A stretch of 43,888 bases of DNA, taken from a virus. The stretch lies in the IMG/VR virus record IMGVR_UViG_3300049845_000144, positions 1 to 43,888 of that record; one strand, written 5' to 3'. Positions 30,548-38,421 of this stretch are shown one piece after another. Position 1 is the first letter of the stretch; every line of letters starts with the position of its first letter. A model generated the notes under the pieces. That model made no database searches. It saw nothing but the letters and a program-made list of their open reading frames with translations, and had not been told where the DNA came from. The translations under genes and the position numbers were made by a program.

Positions 30548-30908
30548 TACCACCCTTTTTATTATTTTCTCTCAGTTTTTGAAGTTGTTCTTCACTCATT
30601 AGTGCAGCATATTGTGAGGCAACTACTGCATTAACATTATATATGCGAGAGAGTAGGTCGATAATTTCTGGAGTTTCTGATTTCTTTTGCCACTTACCGA
30701 ATCTTTTACCTTTTGGAATTCCTTCCTTGTAAAAAGTATATTGAAGATCTTTATCAAGAGAAAACCTAGAGTTCATTTCATTCGCAAAGTAGATTGTTTG
30801 TGGATGAAATGAAAGTGCCTTATTCACAATCCATGGTGCATAATCCTTGAGGTCAAGCTCAATTTTTGTCTTTTCGTTTAAATGATTTACAATATCAAAT
30901 GGAGTCAT
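30525..30908 (-). CDS. 62: Clamp-loader small subunit, gp62 type (127 aa)
   Basis: Partner of gp44 in loading the sliding clamp. Identification rests on 'IPKGKRFGKWQKK', which matches the 'VPRGKRYGKWAK' core of T4 gp62, on 'DLLSRIYNVNAVVASQYAAL', and on position between gene 44 and regA. It is short, 127 residues against 187 in T4, lacking most of the N-terminal segment. It overlaps the 78-residue gene upstream and regA downstream, so translation is coupled. The ribosome-binding site is weak. Confidence 0.85.
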   Translation of the reverse strand: MTPFDIVNHLNEKTKIELDLKDYAPWIVNKALSFHPQTIYFANEMNSRFSLDKDLQYTFYKEGIPKGKRFGKWQKKSETPEIIDLLSRIYNVNAVVASQYAALMSEEQLQKLRENNKKGGNDGAKFR

Positions 30909-31131
30909 AACATTCTGGTTGTATCCTGATCATATTCTTTTCGTCATTTAACTCGACAAATTTAACGTCCATCATTATTTGAATGACAACAATGATTGCT
31001 TTACTTCTCAAAACACTAGCGTCAATATAATTACCGAGAATGGATCTTGTCAAGTCAAAAAAGTCGGTGATACTTAACCATTCACCCCTTGTGGTGACTT
31101 TACACATTTCTTTAAATCCGTTCATTTCCAT
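30895..31131 (-). CDS. Extra small protein between genes 44 and 62 (78 aa)
   Basis: T4 has no gene here. The ATG lies inside the end of gene 44 (ten-base overlap) and the stop overlaps the gene 62 start. The sequence is helical ('WLSITDFFDLTRSILGNYID', 'VLRSKAIIVVIQIMMDVKFV') with a short acidic/beta end ('ELNDEKNMIRIQPE'), a winged-helix-like pattern. It may be a detached N-terminal part of the short gp62 or a separate accessory factor; the sequence does not decide. Confidence 0.65.
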   Translation of the reverse strand: MEMNGFKEMCKVTTRGEWLSITDFFDLTRSILGNYIDASVLRSKAIIVVIQIMMDVKFVELNDEKNMIRIQPECYDSI

Positions 31132-32069
31132 TGTGGGTCGCTCATCATTAGTTCAGTACAGAATGCCGCAGTATTTATTTCTTGATCAGCACAAAATGCC
31201 GCTTGATATTGATACTGCCCAATTAACATAATCAACGCAGGCAAAGATTTATTCTCTAAAACAGAGTCTGCTGTGTCATAAACAGCTCGATAAAACTGAG
31301 CCGAATCCATGTCGTTATTTGCTACCCATTTACGCATGTCATTGAACTTTTTGTTTTTCAATGCTGCATAAAGTTCTTTGATTGACTCCGCTGTGAAATT
31401 GACTAGAATACCCGAGTCAATGCTGCCTGCAGCAGAATATCGCTGCAGTTCATTTAAACATCGTCTGAAATCAGGGAAGAATTTATTAACAACCTCAGCA
31501 ACAACTTTTTTGTCGTACTGAACTTTCTCTGCTTCCAATATTGTGCAAACTCTTTTGAAGAAAAGAGCAGCCAAATTGGCACGTTCTGATTTTGGGATTT
31601 TAAAGTCGATAACTGAAGATCGAGAATGTAGCGGCTCAATCAAACGCGTTTTGAAATTACACGTCATAATGATTGAGTGATTCCCCGCAAATTCCTCAAT
31701 GAAGTTTCGCAAGGCTCTTTGGGCCTCTGGACTAAGAGAATCAGCCTCATCCAACAGAGTTATCTTTTTACTATCTGAAAAAGAGACTGTTGATGCAAAC
31801 TTAAGAATTTGAGTTCTTATGGTATCAATGCCGTTGTCCATACTAGCATTGATAACCATAAAGTCTGCACCGAGCTCGGCGGCGATGCACCTAGCTAAAG
31901 TCGTTTTACCTACACCAGCGCCGCCAGAAAATAACATGGTCGGTATTTTACCGCTTGCAACATAACCTTTAGCGGTATTTCTTATCGACTCAGGTAAAAT
32001 ACAATCATCGATTTTTGTTGGGCGGTATTTTTCCACCCAAACGTGGTGCTTGTCGTTTCCTGTAACCAC
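31122..32069 (-). CDS. 44: Clamp-loader large subunit, gp44 type (AAA+ ATPase)
   Basis: 'WVEKYRPTKIDDCILPES' opens a classic clamp-loader AAA+ protein. Walker A is SGGAGVGKTT (48-57), Walker B is LLDEAD (105-110), and 'IIMTCNFKTRLIEPLHSR' carries sensor 1 and the SRC-like arginine region (here SRSS). Length 315 matches T4 gp44 (319). It begins with a GTG seven bases after the gene 45 stop. Acts with gp62 to load gp45 at primer ends. Confidence 0.95.
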   Translation of the reverse strand: MVTGNDKHHVWVEKYRPTKIDDCILPESIRNTAKGYVASGKIPTMLFSGGAGVGKTTLARCIAAELGADFMVINASMDNGIDTIRTQILKFASTVSFSDSKKITLLDEADSLSPEAQRALRNFIEEFAGNHSIIMTCNFKTRLIEPLHSRSSVIDFKIPKSERANLAALFFKRVCTILEAEKVQYDKKVVAEVVNKFFPDFRRCLNELQRYSAAGSIDSGILVNFTAESIKELYAALKNKKFNDMRKWVANNDMDSAQFYRAVYDTADSVLENKSLPALIMLIGQYQYQAAFCADQEINTAAFCTELMMSDPQWK

Positions 32070-32075
32070 GATAAA

Positions 32076-32738
32076 TTACCCGAAAGTTGAAGTTGATTCT
32101 GTCGCAATATAAACAGCCAATTTCAAAGAAGAATGACTAAATTTTGAAATTCTCTTACTGGAAATTTCAACCTTATACGAACCACTCGGAAGCTTTAGTT
32201 TCTCAACCTTGATCATGATCTTGAATTTCTCTGCTGTTTTTGTCTCCAAATCAACATCAAATGAATTGCCTGTTGGATTCTTTTCGTCAAATACACGAGC
32301 AATAATTTTCTTACCGTCACCAATAAATGCAAGATCTTCAACAGTCAAAATACCAGCCATCTTCTTTAGTGAGTTGAGGTTGTCCTCTGACAACTCAAAA
32401 GTTACTTCTGGTGTTGGCATTGTAATGCTCTTGTTCGGGACAGTTAAGAGTGTTTCGTCTGCATAGACGTATGTAACTTTGGACTTACCTTCTTTAATAG
32501 TCATCGACTTGTCCGAAAGTAGAAGATCAGGTTTTGTGAAGTTACCAATCACACCCAGCAACTCATTTAGGTTGAACACCGACACTTGCTTGTCAAATTC
32601 ATCTTCACCTTCGTATTCAGCAAAAATGTCGCCCGCAGGGCCCTTCGTTGAAAACTTCTTCCCTGGCTTGATCAGCAGGTTTGTATTGATTACAGCAAAT
32701 GCCTTCAAAATATCAATTGTTTCTTTAGATAGTTCCAT
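32076..32738 (-). CDS. 45: Sliding clamp, gp45 type
   Basis: Trimeric DNA-polymerase processivity clamp, in T4 also a late-transcription co-activator. 'ELSKETIDILKAFAVINTNL' and 'DIFAEYEGEDEFDKQVSVFN' match the T4 N-terminus. The end is 'LKLAVYIATESTSTFG', with the F-G terminus seen in T4. 220 residues against 228 in T4. AAGGAGATATTATG fixes the start. If the late octamers in the window are real promoters, this clamp is the expected activator. Confidence 0.95.
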   Translation of the reverse strand: MELSKETIDILKAFAVINTNLLIKPGKKFSTKGPAGDIFAEYEGEDEFDKQVSVFNLNELLGVIGNFTKPDLLLSDKSMTIKEGKSKVTYVYADETLLTVPNKSITMPTPEVTFELSEDNLNSLKKMAGILTVEDLAFIGDGKKIIARVFDEKNPTGNSFDVDLETKTAEKFKIMIKVEKLKLPSGSYKVEISSKRISKFSHSSLKLAVYIATESTSTFG

Positions 32739-32747
32739 AATATCTCC

Positions 32748-32939
32748 TTAACCAGTTACTTCTTCTTTAACGATTTCGTAATTTCCTGTCTCAGTATCAA
32801 TAATCACCGGGATGGAAACTTCATATAATGCATAACAAAAATTTCTTAATGCTACATCTGACAGACCCAACTCCTCACCTTTTTCCCACATAGACTCTTT
32901 ACTAGAATGAACATAAAGGGTGGTTTTAATTTTAGCCAC
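32748..32939 (-). CDS. Unknown small protein upstream of the clamp gene (63 aa)
   Basis: The frame begins with an ATG at 32957, but AGGAG six bases before the GTG at 32939 and the predicted transcription start near 32959 favour the GTG (MAKIKTTLYVHSSKE). The sequence is alpha/beta: 'KGEELGLSDVALRNFCYALY' then 'SIPVIIDTETGNYEIVKEE'. No family recognised. It lies nine bases before gene 45 and shares its promoter. Confidence 0.68.
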   Translation of the reverse strand: MAKIKTTLYVHSSKESMWEKGEELGLSDVALRNFCYALYEVSIPVIIDTETGNYEIVKEEVTG

Positions 32940-32965
32940 AATAACTCCTAATTTCATTTAGAATC

Positions 32966-32994
32966 ATTTTAACACAACCATCATATTAACTCAA
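32966..32994 (-). promoter_or_regulatory. Promoter for the 45-44-62-regA operon
   Basis: TTGAGT (32989-32994), a 17-base spacer and TAAAAT (32966-32971), with TG before the -10 (TGTTAAAAT). The GGTTGTGTTAnAAT block is shared with the promoters at 23688 and 27257. It heads the clamp/clamp-loader cluster. Confidence 0.78.
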
Positions 32995-32996
32995 AT

Positions 32997-33242
32997 TTAA
33001 CTTTCAACAGAGGAAAGTAAATCTTCCTCTATTTCTGCTAGAGGTTCAGAAGTCGAAATTGGTTGCAGAATAACCCCCGCGTTAAGTAGCAACTTAGCTA
33101 AAAGATCCGTTGGTTGGGCTGGCCAAGTTTGCATTGAGTTCTTAAACTTCCGACCTTGATGTTTTTCACCAGCATCAAAATTGATTTCCTCAGCCATCCG
33201 GCGCCACATCTTGTTTTTATTCTTACTTGTTTTTGCCATCAT
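32997..33242 (-). CDS. Unknown basic protein (81 aa)
   Basis: AAGGAGTTT before ATGATG sets the start at 33242 (MMAKTSKNKNKMWRRMA). The N-terminus is strongly basic. The middle, 'GRKFKNSMQTWPAQPTDLLA', and the acidic end 'EPLAEIEEDLLSSVES' look like a small adaptor. It overlaps the end of the DUF3310 gene by 20 bases. No family recognised. Confidence 0.68.
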   Translation of the reverse strand: MMAKTSKNKNKMWRRMAEEINFDAGEKHQGRKFKNSMQTWPAQPTDLLAKLLLNAGVILQPISTSEPLAEIEEDLLSSVES

Positions 33243-33474
33243 AAACTCCTTTTTCAATGTTATCAATTTCTCTTTGAATGTACCAAATAGCCTTTTTCAA
33301 ATCTTTGACCGAACTTGAACCTTCATCATCTTTCAAACCATTCCTCCAACAATACTTGATTGCATTGCCCATACAGAAATTGTAGTGTTCTGTAATCTCA
33401 ATACATTCAACTCCACTGGGGTGACTAGTGTAATGTTTTGGGTGGTTAATTGGATCGTTTACTTGCTCACTCAC
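33223..33474 (-). CDS. DUF3310 family protein (83 aa)
   Basis: 'NDPINHPKHYTSHPSGVECIEITEHYNFCMGNAIKYCWR' contains, in separate short pieces, the DUF3310 hallmarks: P-x-H-Y, E-C-I-E and N-A-I-K-Y-x-W-R, followed by 'KDLKKAIWYIQREID'. This family is very common in tailed phages; the function is unknown, with a link to nucleotide metabolism suggested by some annotations only. The start is GTG at 33474 with GGAG seven bases upstream. Overlaps the upstream stop (GTGTGTGA region). Confidence 0.9.
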   Translation of the reverse strand: MSEQVNDPINHPKHYTSHPSGVECIEITEHYNFCMGNAIKYCWRNGLKDDEGSSSVKDLKKAIWYIQREIDNIEKGVYDGKNK

Positions 33475-33851
33475 ACACTTTCTCCTTTCAGTTCTTCTCT
33501 TAGTTTTTCAAATAGCCGAATTTTCTCTTCTCTACTCTTAGCCAATTTTTTAAGTTTAGCATCCTCTGCCTTTTTCTTAGCAGCAGCTTTTCTAAGTTCT
33601 TCTTTTTGTTTTTCTGCAGTAACAAAATCAGTCCAATCTTTCACCGTCTTTTTGATAAAAGTTTTTTGTTCTGGCATGACAACAACAGTATAGTCGTACT
33701 TGTACTGTGCTGCAATCAAGGTCCTATAAGTTTCATCATCAACTTCTTCCCAGTCGGTTATGCTGCTTGCAACAACACTATAATCATCTAAATCACGGTA
33801 TCTTTCAGAAAAAATCACAATCGCGAGTTTCACTTTATTTTTAACCTTCAT
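33471..33851 (-). CDS. Unknown protein with C-terminal coiled coil (126 aa)
   Basis: The N-terminal 60 residues look alpha/beta ('KLAIVIFSERYRDLDDYSVV'). The C-terminal half is a long, highly charged Lys/Glu/Ala helix ('EKQKEELRKAAAKKKAEDAK'), a predicted coiled coil. It overlaps the 68-residue gene upstream by 11 bases and the DUF3310 gene downstream by four. No family recognised; a scaffold or adaptor is possible. Confidence 0.72.
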   Translation of the reverse strand: MKVKNKVKLAIVIFSERYRDLDDYSVVASSITDWEEVDDETYRTLIAAQYKYDYTVVVMPEQKTFIKKTVKDWTDFVTAEKQKEELRKAAAKKKAEDAKLKKLAKSREEKIRLFEKLREELKGESV

Positions 33852-34047
33852 TCACCACCTCAACTTTATTGGGAACAGTTCTGTCAACTATCAAATGTGC
33901 GGGCACAACGGCGAATCGTGAATACACACCATTAATGTATGCGCCGACACCCAAATCGACAATACAAAAAGGTCGGCCGGAAATCTGTGACTGACCAATC
34001 ACAGATCCTCCGACCTGACCATTAGAACTTTGGATTGTTACATTCAT
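33841..34047 (-). CDS. Unknown beta-rich small protein (68 aa)
   Basis: Lies three bases after rIIB. The sequence 'GGSVIGQSQISGRPFCIVDL' followed by 'GVYSRFAVVPAHLIVDRT' alternates hydrophobic residues like a small beta barrel. No motif or family recognised. Probably co-transcribed with rIIA and rIIB. Confidence 0.68.
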   Translation of the reverse strand: MNVTIQSSNGQVGGSVIGQSQISGRPFCIVDLGVGAYINGVYSRFAVVPAHLIVDRTVPNKVEVVNEG

Positions 34048-34050
34048 CTA

Positions 34051-35076
34051 TTAGTATGAAATATAATTTGTTTCCAAATTGTTTCCATAAACTAAATTTT
34101 CTAGAGCAGCAACTGTGCAACTCAAATCTTCGGCGACCCATGATCTAGGCGTAAACTTACCACGACTAGTTCTGAACACACCATTGTCCGCGTCAAAATA
34201 GTAACCATGGTTAGCCAAATCTTCCCAATCAACTTTATTACGAAGATCCTTCGGGGCCACTTTTGCAGAACCGTCCGAATTCACAACAGATGTTTTGTTG
34301 TAGTCGGCCTTAGACAAAACATCGCGCCACTCGTTGTCTTTAACTTCTCCAACAACTTCATACTTGCAAGCGCGGCCTTTTGCATTATCATAGTCGCTCG
34401 GAATAGAGACAACGTCAGCTGGGTTAACTTTAACCAACATACAACGGTCGTCATTCCGATTAGATGAACCATACGACGACAAATAACCCTTACTACAGAA
34501 GTGCAATCCGCGACTGCAAGTGTTGTGGCGGTTGTCGTCAACTGCAAACCGAGGCATTTCTGGCTTATCACCAACCATATTCCTGATTGTCTTGGAATAA
34601 ATGTCCATGTAGTCATTTCTGACGATCTTGTACGCAATGAAATGACCATCAGTTGTGATTGGCAGTTCGGACTTATCCAAGAACAAAAACAGTTCATCAA
34701 CCGCAACCTTGCTTGGATTACTGTAAAGGTTGCTCAAGAAATTAACCAAAGGTTGTGCATCGAAACCTTCATTAACCAACTTGGTGATGCGTTTTACAAC
34801 AACATCAGCCAAAGGCCACTCTGTGTTCATAACAGTTACAGTACCAACTCCATCGTTGATGGAAATACTGAAGTTGTTGTTACCAACAAACTTTGCTGCA
34901 AAGTTCTGAACAGTAACTTTAACGTCCATTTCCTCAGCTTCATCGTACAACCCATCGATGATCAAATCTTTGAATTCACCAAAGCGAGGATCATCTTCAT
35001 AAATTGTAACTTTGTTGCCATTTGAAATATTGATCAATGTGATTTGATCGTCATTCATAAAATATGAGTGTGTCAT
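34051..35076 (-). CDS. rIIB: rIIB-like protein
   Basis: In T4 rIIB works with rIIA at the membrane and affects rapid lysis and growth on lambda lysogens. The family signature is clear in the C-terminal half: 'GHFIAYKIVRNDYMDIYSKT', 'HNTCSRGLHFCSKGYLSSYG', 'KVNPADVVSIPSDYDNAKGR' and 'CKYEVVGEV'. Length 341 against 312 in T4; the extra piece is a C-terminal segment ('GYYFDADNGVFRTSRGKFTP'). AAGGAGAAGTAAATG gives the start, 12 bases after rIIA. Confidence 0.94.
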   Translation of the reverse strand: MTHSYFMNDDQITLINISNGNKVTIYEDDPRFGEFKDLIIDGLYDEAEEMDVKVTVQNFAAKFVGNNNFSISINDGVGTVTVMNTEWPLADVVVKRITKLVNEGFDAQPLVNFLSNLYSNPSKVAVDELFLFLDKSELPITTDGHFIAYKIVRNDYMDIYSKTIRNMVGDKPEMPRFAVDDNRHNTCSRGLHFCSKGYLSSYGSSNRNDDRCMLVKVNPADVVSIPSDYDNAKGRACKYEVVGEVKDNEWRDVLSKADYNKTSVVNSDGSAKVAPKDLRNKVDWEDLANHGYYFDADNGVFRTSRGKFTPRSWVAEDLSCTVAALENLVYGNNLETNYISY

Positions 35077-35087
35077 TTACTTCTCCT

Positions 35088-37196
35088 TTAAATTCCCACA
35101 AGTTCGACGTATTCCAAAACGTCCTTTTTAGCAACAGAAGTGTAATCCATATGCTTCAACATCTTATAAGCATTATACAACTTTTGCTGAATATTGTCAA
35201 TTGAAAGTGTTACACCAGTTGTAGTTTTCAGTGGAACTTTGATCAACCGAGAAATGTCATAAATGTACGCATAGTCATTCGATGTCTTGACGTTGCCTTT
35301 CATTGACAGAATCTTGGAAAGTTCATCGTGCACTTCATTCCAAACGGTGTTCGCCTTCGCCGTTTTATCCATATTACGAATAGTACTCAAAAACTTAACT
35401 TTTGGATCGTATGAAACGTCCAATTTATGTTTAAAATCTGCAACCTGTTTTTCTTCAACAAACTGTGTAGTGTTCAGTTTGTCAAAATCTGTAAGAATGT
35501 GATCCTCAATAGACTTGGCATATTTCGGAATCTTCTTTCCATTTTTAACAGCAATAACTGTTACTTCCCTACCATGATCTTTAAGGATCTGCAACATCGA
35601 CTTTTGCATTTGAGGAATTGAACCAATTGTTCTTGCATCATCAAATTCAACTACAACAACGGTCGACTTTTTATCAATGGTTGATTCATCCACTCGAATG
35701 AAAGAGTTTTTCTTGATCATCCAAATATTACTCTTCATTATAACTCGACTAGCTGCTGGTGGTTTCGGAAGACTGGATGCCCTCACAATAAATCGTTGCA
35801 GTTCAGTTGGAAATTTTGCATGTTCATTAGTAATGAGAGCAAACTTACCTGTACCTTGACCGAGCTTATACTTAACCCTTGCTGATGCACCACGCACATC
35901 AGCAAGAACAATCGAAATACGATCAAGGAATGCAATCTTAAACCGAATGTTGTATGTTAGGTTACCTACAGAGTTGTGATTCGAGTTCAAGATGATTGCG
36001 TACGTTTTCCAACAACCAGTTCCTGTTGTGAATTTGGTAGTCGACTTGCCGTTGCACAACTTCATTTCTAACCCACCCAAGGCCGCTGCTGAAACCTCAA
36101 CGTTGAAGTGTGACAGATCTTCAGATCGACTTACACCATACTTATTACCTTTGATGAATGCAAAGATGGAAGATGAGCTAATATCATTGTAACCCAAGAT
36201 ATTTTTACTTGCCTCGACAACCAACTGTCGATAATGAAGAGCGTCGGTTGCACTTGCGAGATGTGTATCGACTCTGCTTTTAATTTCTGTGTAAATACGA
36301 CTCAACTTGGTTCTGATCGAGTTAAGTGTGTGTTTCGTATATTGCAACTGCTCACGAGAAAGCGAAGTTTCCAACTCACCAACCGGGAAATGAACTTCAA
36401 TATCCATCCCCAAAAGTTCCAAGAATGGTTCATTCTTCATTTCGGCCCGTAGAACATCGCGGTCGACACCATACTCTCGCTGAGTCGTGATAAACTTAAT
36501 ATTGTTTCTGTAATATGTGCTAGGACCCAAATTCCAATCGGTTCCTTGCAACACAACCTTTGTAGGAGTGATCCAAGTGACATTGTAATTTTTGATGTTG
36601 GGTTTTACGGTATAATGTTTAAATACCGTTTTAAGATTATCATTCCAGCTGAAAATTCGGTTCGGGTTGACTGGAATAACAACTTCAAGTCCAGAAGGAT
36701 CAGTATTCTTTTCTTCATATCGAATCCTGGTCATCGAAGGGATACCGTTTGCATCAACAACAATGAAATACTCTTTCAACTCGCCATTGCAGCGAGAAAT
36801 AATGTTCCAAGTCGATGTTACGGCAGCAGGGCTTTTAGAACCCAATCCAAACGCACCGATTGCAACATTCGAACCAGATTTGGTCGATTCGCCATATGTG
36901 GTCAAAAGACGATAAACAGAGTCTTCATCCAGACCAGGACCATAATCACGGAAGCGGATATGTGCGTCGAGAGAAGTAGGCATTGTCAAATCCCACGGTT
37001 TATCGACGTTACCATTCAGAATGTGAGCATCAAGGCAATTAGCACCAAGCTCATACAGAACAGCAGCTTCTTTATTTGAATAGAGGGACGAGGACAACAT
37101 CGAGAACAGCTTTGCACTGTCTTTACTGATGCCAAACTCAACTCGGTTGTTTCCAATGTTGGTTTTTACATCAGTCCTAGAATTTACTAGTTGCAT
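35088..37196 (-). CDS. rIIA: rIIA-like protein (GHKL ATPase N-terminus)
   Basis: Membrane-integrity / rapid-lysis protein in T4. The N-terminus has GHKL ATPase motifs: N-box 'ELGANCLDAH' (E49, N53, D56), G1 'DYGPGLD' (D84, G86, G88) and G2 'GAFGLGSKSPAA' (G114 to G119), preceded by 'YGESTKSGSN'. All nucleotide-binding positions are kept, so ATP binding is likely. Length 702, near T4 rIIA (725). The last 250 residues are unannotated and helical near the end. A consensus promoter and CCGGAG site precede it. Confidence 0.94.
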   Translation of the reverse strand: MQLVNSRTDVKTNIGNNRVEFGISKDSAKLFSMLSSSLYSNKEAAVLYELGANCLDAHILNGNVDKPWDLTMPTSLDAHIRFRDYGPGLDEDSVYRLLTTYGESTKSGSNVAIGAFGLGSKSPAAVTSTWNIISRCNGELKEYFIVVDANGIPSMTRIRYEEKNTDPSGLEVVIPVNPNRIFSWNDNLKTVFKHYTVKPNIKNYNVTWITPTKVVLQGTDWNLGPSTYYRNNIKFITTQREYGVDRDVLRAEMKNEPFLELLGMDIEVHFPVGELETSLSREQLQYTKHTLNSIRTKLSRIYTEIKSRVDTHLASATDALHYRQLVVEASKNILGYNDISSSSIFAFIKGNKYGVSRSEDLSHFNVEVSAAALGGLEMKLCNGKSTTKFTTGTGCWKTYAIILNSNHNSVGNLTYNIRFKIAFLDRISIVLADVRGASARVKYKLGQGTGKFALITNEHAKFPTELQRFIVRASSLPKPPAASRVIMKSNIWMIKKNSFIRVDESTIDKKSTVVVVEFDDARTIGSIPQMQKSMLQILKDHGREVTVIAVKNGKKIPKYAKSIEDHILTDFDKLNTTQFVEEKQVADFKHKLDVSYDPKVKFLSTIRNMDKTAKANTVWNEVHDELSKILSMKGNVKTSNDYAYIYDISRLIKVPLKTTTGVTLSIDNIQQKLYNAYKMLKHMDYTSVAKKDVLEYVELVGI

Positions 37197-37233
37197 TGTT
37201 TAATCTCCGGATAGATACGAATTTGATATTATT

Positions 37234-37262
37234 ATTTTATACGTTTTTATATTTATTGTCAA
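37234..37262 (-). promoter_or_regulatory. Consensus sigma70 promoter for rIIA-rIIB
   Basis: TTGACA (37257-37262), a 17-base spacer and TAAAAT (37234-37239). The -35 lies in the last codons of the 95-residue gene. The expected transcript starts about 30 bases before the rIIA ATG, with CCGGAG in the leader. Confidence 0.87.
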
Positions 37263-37524
37263 GAATACCTTTAAGACAGACGACATATTCTTTTGTTGGT
37301 TGATCCAACGTTCCAAAGTCAGTGAATCGACCATCAACGTGTTTTAATTCGTCCCAGCGTCCCATCGAGTCCATATAAATGATATTTTTCCGACCATATT
37401 TCTCGAAAATTTCTTTGGTGACATTTTCTGCGTCATTCGTTACTGATTTGTTGCCTAAATCATTATCAACCAGAAACACTTTGGTTGGGGTAACAGCAAC
37501 AACTGTGTAGTCAGATCGGTTCAT
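37237..37524 (-). CDS. Conserved small phage protein upstream of rIIA (95 aa)
   Basis: 'VVAVTPTKVFLVDNDLGNKSV', split by loops, then 'VTNDAENVTKEIFEKYGRKN' and 'IIYMDSMGRWDELKH', is a pattern I recall from many phage hypothetical proteins (xTNDAExV...YxDSxGxWDEL); no function is known. The ATG at 37524 overlaps the upstream stop (ATGA). The gene ends where the rIIA promoter begins. Confidence 0.78.
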   Translation of the reverse strand: MNRSDYTVVAVTPTKVFLVDNDLGNKSVTNDAENVTKEIFEKYGRKNIIYMDSMGRWDELKHVDGRFTDFGTLDQPTKEYVVCLKGILDNKYKNV

Positions 37525-37709
37525 TTGTTTTCCGGTACAAAAACTGATTTAGGAACAGCGATAACCATACACTCTTGATTCCTGGGCAAAGTCCTCTCAC
37601 ACTCTGTAATAGCTGCCTTTGCTTGTGCATGATAAGAGCTAGGCACCAATGTAAGAAACAAACCAAGAATAAAAGCACCAACAATACATCCACCAACAAA
37701 ATTTTCCAT
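37521..37709 (-). CDS. Small membrane-anchored protein (62 aa)
   Basis: Start at ATG 37709, set by AAAGGAAATAAA upstream. The N-terminal hydrophobic helix ('MENFVGGCIVGAFILGLFLT') acts as a membrane anchor or uncleaved signal. A short outer segment with two cysteines follows ('ECERTLPRNQECMVIAVPK'), which could form a disulphide in the periplasm. Similar small proteins are common in phage early regions; function unknown. Confidence 0.75.
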   Translation of the reverse strand: MENFVGGCIVGAFILGLFLTLVPSSYHAQAKAAITECERTLPRNQECMVIAVPKSVFVPENK

Positions 37710-37726
37710 TTTATTTCCTTTTAATA

Positions 37727-37921
37727 TTATTTCTTGAAACAACCAGTTGAACGAAGTGGCATGTAATTCCATTGTTGAGGTGATGTTTCTTTCACACTCA
37801 TTTCAATATGTTTCCTGGCAATTTCACACGTTTCAAAATTGTGAAACTCCTGGGTCAGGGTGGTCATCCCACTTTGAGATGTCCAACCGCCGAACAACAT
37901 GATTAGTACATATGTGGTCAT
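37727..37921 (-). CDS. Small secreted/membrane protein (64 aa)
   Basis: The N-terminus MTTYVLIMLFGGWTSQSG is a short hydrophobic segment that may be a signal peptide. The rest, 'FHNFETCEIARKHIEMSVKE' to 'LRSTGCFKK', contains two cysteines and looks like a small periplasmic domain. ATGA overlap with the upstream gene. No family named; it is one of three consecutive exported-looking genes. Confidence 0.7.
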   Translation of the reverse strand: MTTYVLIMLFGGWTSQSGMTTLTQEFHNFETCEIARKHIEMSVKETSPQQWNYMPLRSTGCFKK

Positions 37922-38154
37922 TTTACTTTCCTATACATGCTAGTGAATGATTCAATGGTCCTGCGTTCGTCACTAAAAACAGAACTACCCATTGCATACC
38001 GAACCCAACCTTCTTTTACTTCTCGGATTCGTACCGGTTTATATTTACCCGGAAACGGATCACCTTCATCAAACAACTCCCACAATTCGTCTGGTTTTGG
38101 ACCAACGTCTTGAGGTTTAACCTCTTGTTTGAAGAAGTCAAAAATCTTAAACAT
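37918..38154 (-). CDS. Unknown small protein (78 aa)
   Basis: AAGGAG precedes the ATG at 38154. The sequence MFKIFDFFKQEVKPQDVGPK continues with 'LWELFDEGDPFPGKYKPVRI' and a short beta end. Strings like 'DPFP...VRIxEVKxGWVRY' occur in phage hypothetical proteins. No membrane segment or catalytic motif. It lies between the lipoprotein gene and the secreted-type genes. Confidence 0.7.
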   Translation of the reverse strand: MFKIFDFFKQEVKPQDVGPKPDELWELFDEGDPFPGKYKPVRIREVKEGWVRYAMGSSVFSDERRTIESFTSMYRKVK

Positions 38155-38157
38155 GAT

Positions 38158-38412
38158 TCATTTCTCCTTGGATGCAAAGATCAGCGTCTTTGCGGTGACA
38201 ACTGCGTCGTTGCTCATTGCTTCAGCGACCCAAATGTTGCCCGACGTGTCACGGATAATAAACTGCCAGTCTTTACCCGGAACATTGACAATTTCATCCG
38301 ACTTGAACTCTGCCCGAATTGCCTCGCGCACTTTCAATCTATTATAACCGTCACCGCACGCGGCCAGGACAATACCACAACCCACGAGCAGCAATACTTT
38401 TGCTTTGTTCAT
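38158..38412 (-). CDS. Small lipoprotein (84 aa)
   Basis: The signal peptide MNKAKVLLLVGCGIVLAACG has a textbook lipobox L-A-A-C with the lipidated Cys at 19, followed by G-D, which could favour inner-membrane retention. The mature 66-residue domain ('DWQFIIRDTSGNIWVAEAMS') resembles a small beta fold. Phage lipoproteins of this size include superinfection-exclusion proteins (for example T5 Llp) and o-spanins; no spanin partner is seen here. The role is an inference. Confidence 0.84.
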   Translation of the reverse strand: MNKAKVLLLVGCGIVLAACGDGYNRLKVREAIRAEFKSDEIVNVPGKDWQFIIRDTSGNIWVAEAMSNDAVVTAKTLIFASKEK

Positions 38413-38421
38413 TTTTTCCCT

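Noticed and set aside
36551-36565. AACACAACC string resembling the GGTTGTGTT promoter motif
   Set aside because: It lies inside rIIA coding sequence with no suitable -10 or downstream gene start.
36546-37079. 177-codon plus-strand open frame
   Set aside because: Antisense to the conserved GHKL region of rIIA; no independent support.
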